Shown here in pieces: positions 25,527 to 27,395 of a DNA stretch of 27,395 bases; within the stretch, counting starts at the first letter, position 1, and each line of letters begins with the position of its first letter. The notes under the pieces are model-generated. The model did not search any database, was not told where the DNA came from, and was given only the letters and a program-made list of their open reading frames with translations. The DNA is from JAVBNJ01 sp031551625 (GTDB lineage: Bacteria > Bacteroidota > Bacteroidia > Bacteroidales > UBA932). The position numbers and the translations under genes were made by a program. The stretch is from NCBI GenBank assembly GCA_031551625.1, contig JAVBNJ010000006.1:1-27395 (forward strand), written 5' to 3'.

Positions 25527-25651
25527 AATAGTTAATCTTTGATACGACGTATATAGCACCAACCGGCATAAAGGCCTAATGCAACACCGCTACTAGGAAC
25601 CGAGTAAATGCTTATACAGAAAAATCGTTATCCAGATTTAAATACACAGAC

Positions 25652-27055
25652 TTAATTTCTGACACACCTTGCAGCAAAGCCCCTCTGTGCACTTGCTGTA
25701 GAGAAATAGCCCTCCCAAGAGTCATAATACCATGTAGTAGCAGAAATAGTTGAAGAAGACCAGAAAGATGCTGCGGTTCCCAAGTAGACATAGCGTTTAG
25801 TTGTTACATCGCGTGCTCCACCTGGAGCCATGCCGAATCCCCAATAATCTGTTCCTGCCGTCAAATTTCCATAGAACCACTTTTCATTGCTCAATGTAGT
25901 ACAACTTAGATTATCTACCGGACATATATTCTTAGATTTGAGCTGCCGCCCCGATTTTCCTACATATCCAAGAGGTACCGGATAGTGAATACCACTGCCA
26001 CAATCACCTTCGGCGCAATCAAGCATCTTCCCCCATTCCGTATCGCTTGGCAAATGCCAGTTAGCAGGACAAATTCCCTGTACGCCCGACGGATCTGCAC
26101 TTGTTAGAGCAGCCGGAGTACCGGTACCGGCAGGCGATACGGCTGTCGCCTGTGGATACAATGCACCATACGTATTACAACCTTCTTTAGTGCTGATTGT
26201 TGTTGCATTCGCTCCAGGACACCAGTACATGCCTACATAATTAGAGGTATAGGAGCCGGCATCGGCGTACCATGTCAACCCTTTCCTGTAATCTACATTT
26301 TTCGCCATCCACCATTTTCCATCGGGCATTTGTACAATATTGTAAAATTTACGACCTTCGTTTGCATTAATTTCAGCAGTGCCCGAAATCCGTGCATCAG
26401 TGATACGCGCCCGCCAATTGCCTGCTCCTGTGCCATCTTGATAACAACTTCCTGCTATCAAATCGCTCCCAGTATAGGGGCACGTAGAAGTATATCGGGT
26501 CCGGTCACTTGCAGATGCTTTACACTCATTGCCTGCAGCAATAGTATAGGTGGCATAGGCTAAATAATAATTGCCCGCTCCGTTAACGGTAGTTGTTGCT
26601 GCCGTTTGTCGCATAGTTATAGTAGCAGCATTACTGCCTATAGAAGTGGCACCACTCCATAGTATCGTCCCTCCGGCCGGATAACCCTTAGCTACATAGG
26701 TGATCAAACATCCTTCTGTAGCTTCTGCAGCTGACGAGACAATGGAAAAAGAAGGCGGTTTAATAGTAACAACCACCGATCGGCAAGTAGTGGTACCACA
26801 CGAACCTTCTGCACGTACATAATAAGTTGCCGAACTTTTAGGACTAACAGTATAGCTACTAGTCTCGCTCACTTTTGTTCCTCCGCACGAGCCGGTATAC
26901 CATATCCATTTGGCGTTTGTTCCTAATGCACCACCATCGGGCATCAATGTAATGCTCTCTCCGCAATAAATCTCAAAGACGTCTTGTGTTTGCGATTGCG
27001 CTGTTAACGAGGTCCCGGCCAACAGCAGTAGCATTGTCAAAATTTTTGTGTACAT
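25652..27055 (-). CDS. Secreted FISUMP-domain protein with Ig-like N-terminal part
   Basis: 467 residues. Signal peptide about 1-21 (LLLLAGTSLTAQ). Residues about 28-98 form an Ig/PKD-like module with paired Cys (CGGT, CGTTTC). A second module spans about 102-195. The C-terminal about 236-467 is a FISUMP-type domain (Fibrobacter succinogenes major paralogous domain): YNIVQMPDGKWWMAKNVDY (238-256), GICPANWHLPSDTEW (327-341), FWSSS (431-435) and the end RGFAARCVRN. The family is found on secreted or surface proteins, with function mostly unknown. It lies 12 bp after the end of the partial gene at 27068, so the two are probably one operon. It ends at a hairpin terminator. Confidence 0.88.
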   Translation of the reverse strand: MYTKILTMLLLLAGTSLTAQSQTQDVFEIYCGESITLMPDGGALGTNAKWIWYTGSCGGTKVSETSSYTVSPKSSATYYVRAEGSCGTTTCRSVVVTIKPPSFSIVSSAAEATEGCLITYVAKGYPAGGTILWSGATSIGSNAATITMRQTAATTTVNGAGNYYLAYATYTIAAGNECKASASDRTRYTSTCPYTGSDLIAGSCYQDGTGAGNWRARITDARISGTAEINANEGRKFYNIVQMPDGKWWMAKNVDYRKGLTWYADAGSYTSNYVGMYWCPGANATTISTKEGCNTYGALYPQATAVSPAGTGTPAALTSADPSGVQGICPANWHLPSDTEWGKMLDCAEGDCGSGIHYPVPLGYVGKSGRQLKSKNICPVDNLSCTTLSNEKWFYGNLTAGTDYWGFGMAPGGARDVTTKRYVYLGTAASFWSSSTISATTWYYDSWEGYFSTASAQRGFAARCVRN

Positions 27056-27067
27056 AGTTTTTTGTTT

Positions 27068-27395
27068 TTAGTATTGATTGCTAATAATACGTAATGCCGG
27101 TGCACTACCTGTGCATAGGCCTTTCGCGTCGGTACTGGAAGTACAGTTCACGATGCCCGGATAATTCGTTCGGTCAGTAATGGCCGTATAAATTTTATTG
27201 GCTGTATTGTAAAATGTGTAGGGGTTTGTATTGCCAATAGTCGTTACGCTGCCACCGCTATCCGTCAACACAAAAGGCGGTGTGCCGTGCAGCATTACTT
27301 TATTGATTTCCGTATTCGACGGAAATTGCAAGTTGGGCGGATAGTCTGAAGCTGTGGCGCACCAGTTAAACATGCCGCCAGCCGGCGGATTGGCA
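27068..27395 (-). CDS. Secreted/surface protein C-terminal fragment (5' partial)
   Basis: The frame runs from the window edge to the stop at 27068, and the Met at 27373 is internal: residues before it (NPPAGG) continue the same protein-like sequence. The visible 108 residues are rich in Asn, Thr, Pro and Gly and low in charge, and end TGSAPALRIISNQY. No family motif is recognised. Composition and the 12-bp spacing to the secreted FISUMP gene suggest another exported or adhesin-like protein of the same operon. Confidence 0.7.
   Translation of the reverse strand, partial: ANPPAGGMFNWCATASDYPPNLQFPSNTEINKVMLHGTPPFVLTDSGGSVTTIGNTNPYTFYNTANKIYTAITDRTNYPGIVNCTSSTDAKGLCTGSAPALRIISNQY

Overview
The window reads as a chromosomal segment of an anaerobic, fermentative Bacteroidota bacterium, most likely Bacteroidales. 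The basis is SusC-type outer-membrane barrel sequence, FISUMP-type secreted proteins, the ftsX-DUF3098-uppP gene cluster, and many promoters of the Bacteroidota form (TTTG, about 19-23 nt, TAnnTTTG). An electron-bifurcating type [FeFe] hydrogenase points to anaerobic fermentation. No rRNA, tRNA, CRISPR array, phage or transposase gene was seen.

Left part (1-7575, + strand): the 3' end of a secreted Ig-like repeat protein; a 625-bp non-coding stretch holding a GC-rich segment, a ~190-bp nested palindrome (MITE-like) and a promoter; a four-gene hydrogenase operon (small 2Fe-2S protein, HydB, HydA, HydC) closed by a GNRA-loop terminator; and an exported protein of unknown function.

Middle (7627-19160, - strand): uppP, a DUF3098 membrane protein and ftsX (cell envelope and division). 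Next comes the most unusual locus: a SusC-like beta-barrel gene without its plug domain (14379-17045), followed 25 bp later by a 1568-residue alpha-2-macroglobulin-like protein (9647-14353). This second protein carries both an intact thioester motif (GCFEQ) and a complete SusC-type plug domain. The pair looks like a TonB-dependent transporter split over two genes, with the plug built into a periplasmic macroglobulin near where the protease bait region normally lies. An MFS exporter and nadD follow.

Right part (19296-25485, + strand): an LTA-synthase-like alkaline-phosphatase-superfamily membrane enzyme, a stand-alone malic enzyme without phosphotransacetylase domain, a membrane-anchored PHP-domain protein and a GT39-type membrane glycosyltransferase. 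Several of these genes have a promoter -7 box only 5-11 nt before the start codon, suggesting leaderless or nearly leaderless mRNAs. The window ends with two - strand secreted-protein genes (one FISUMP protein, one partial) that echo the partial gene at the left end.
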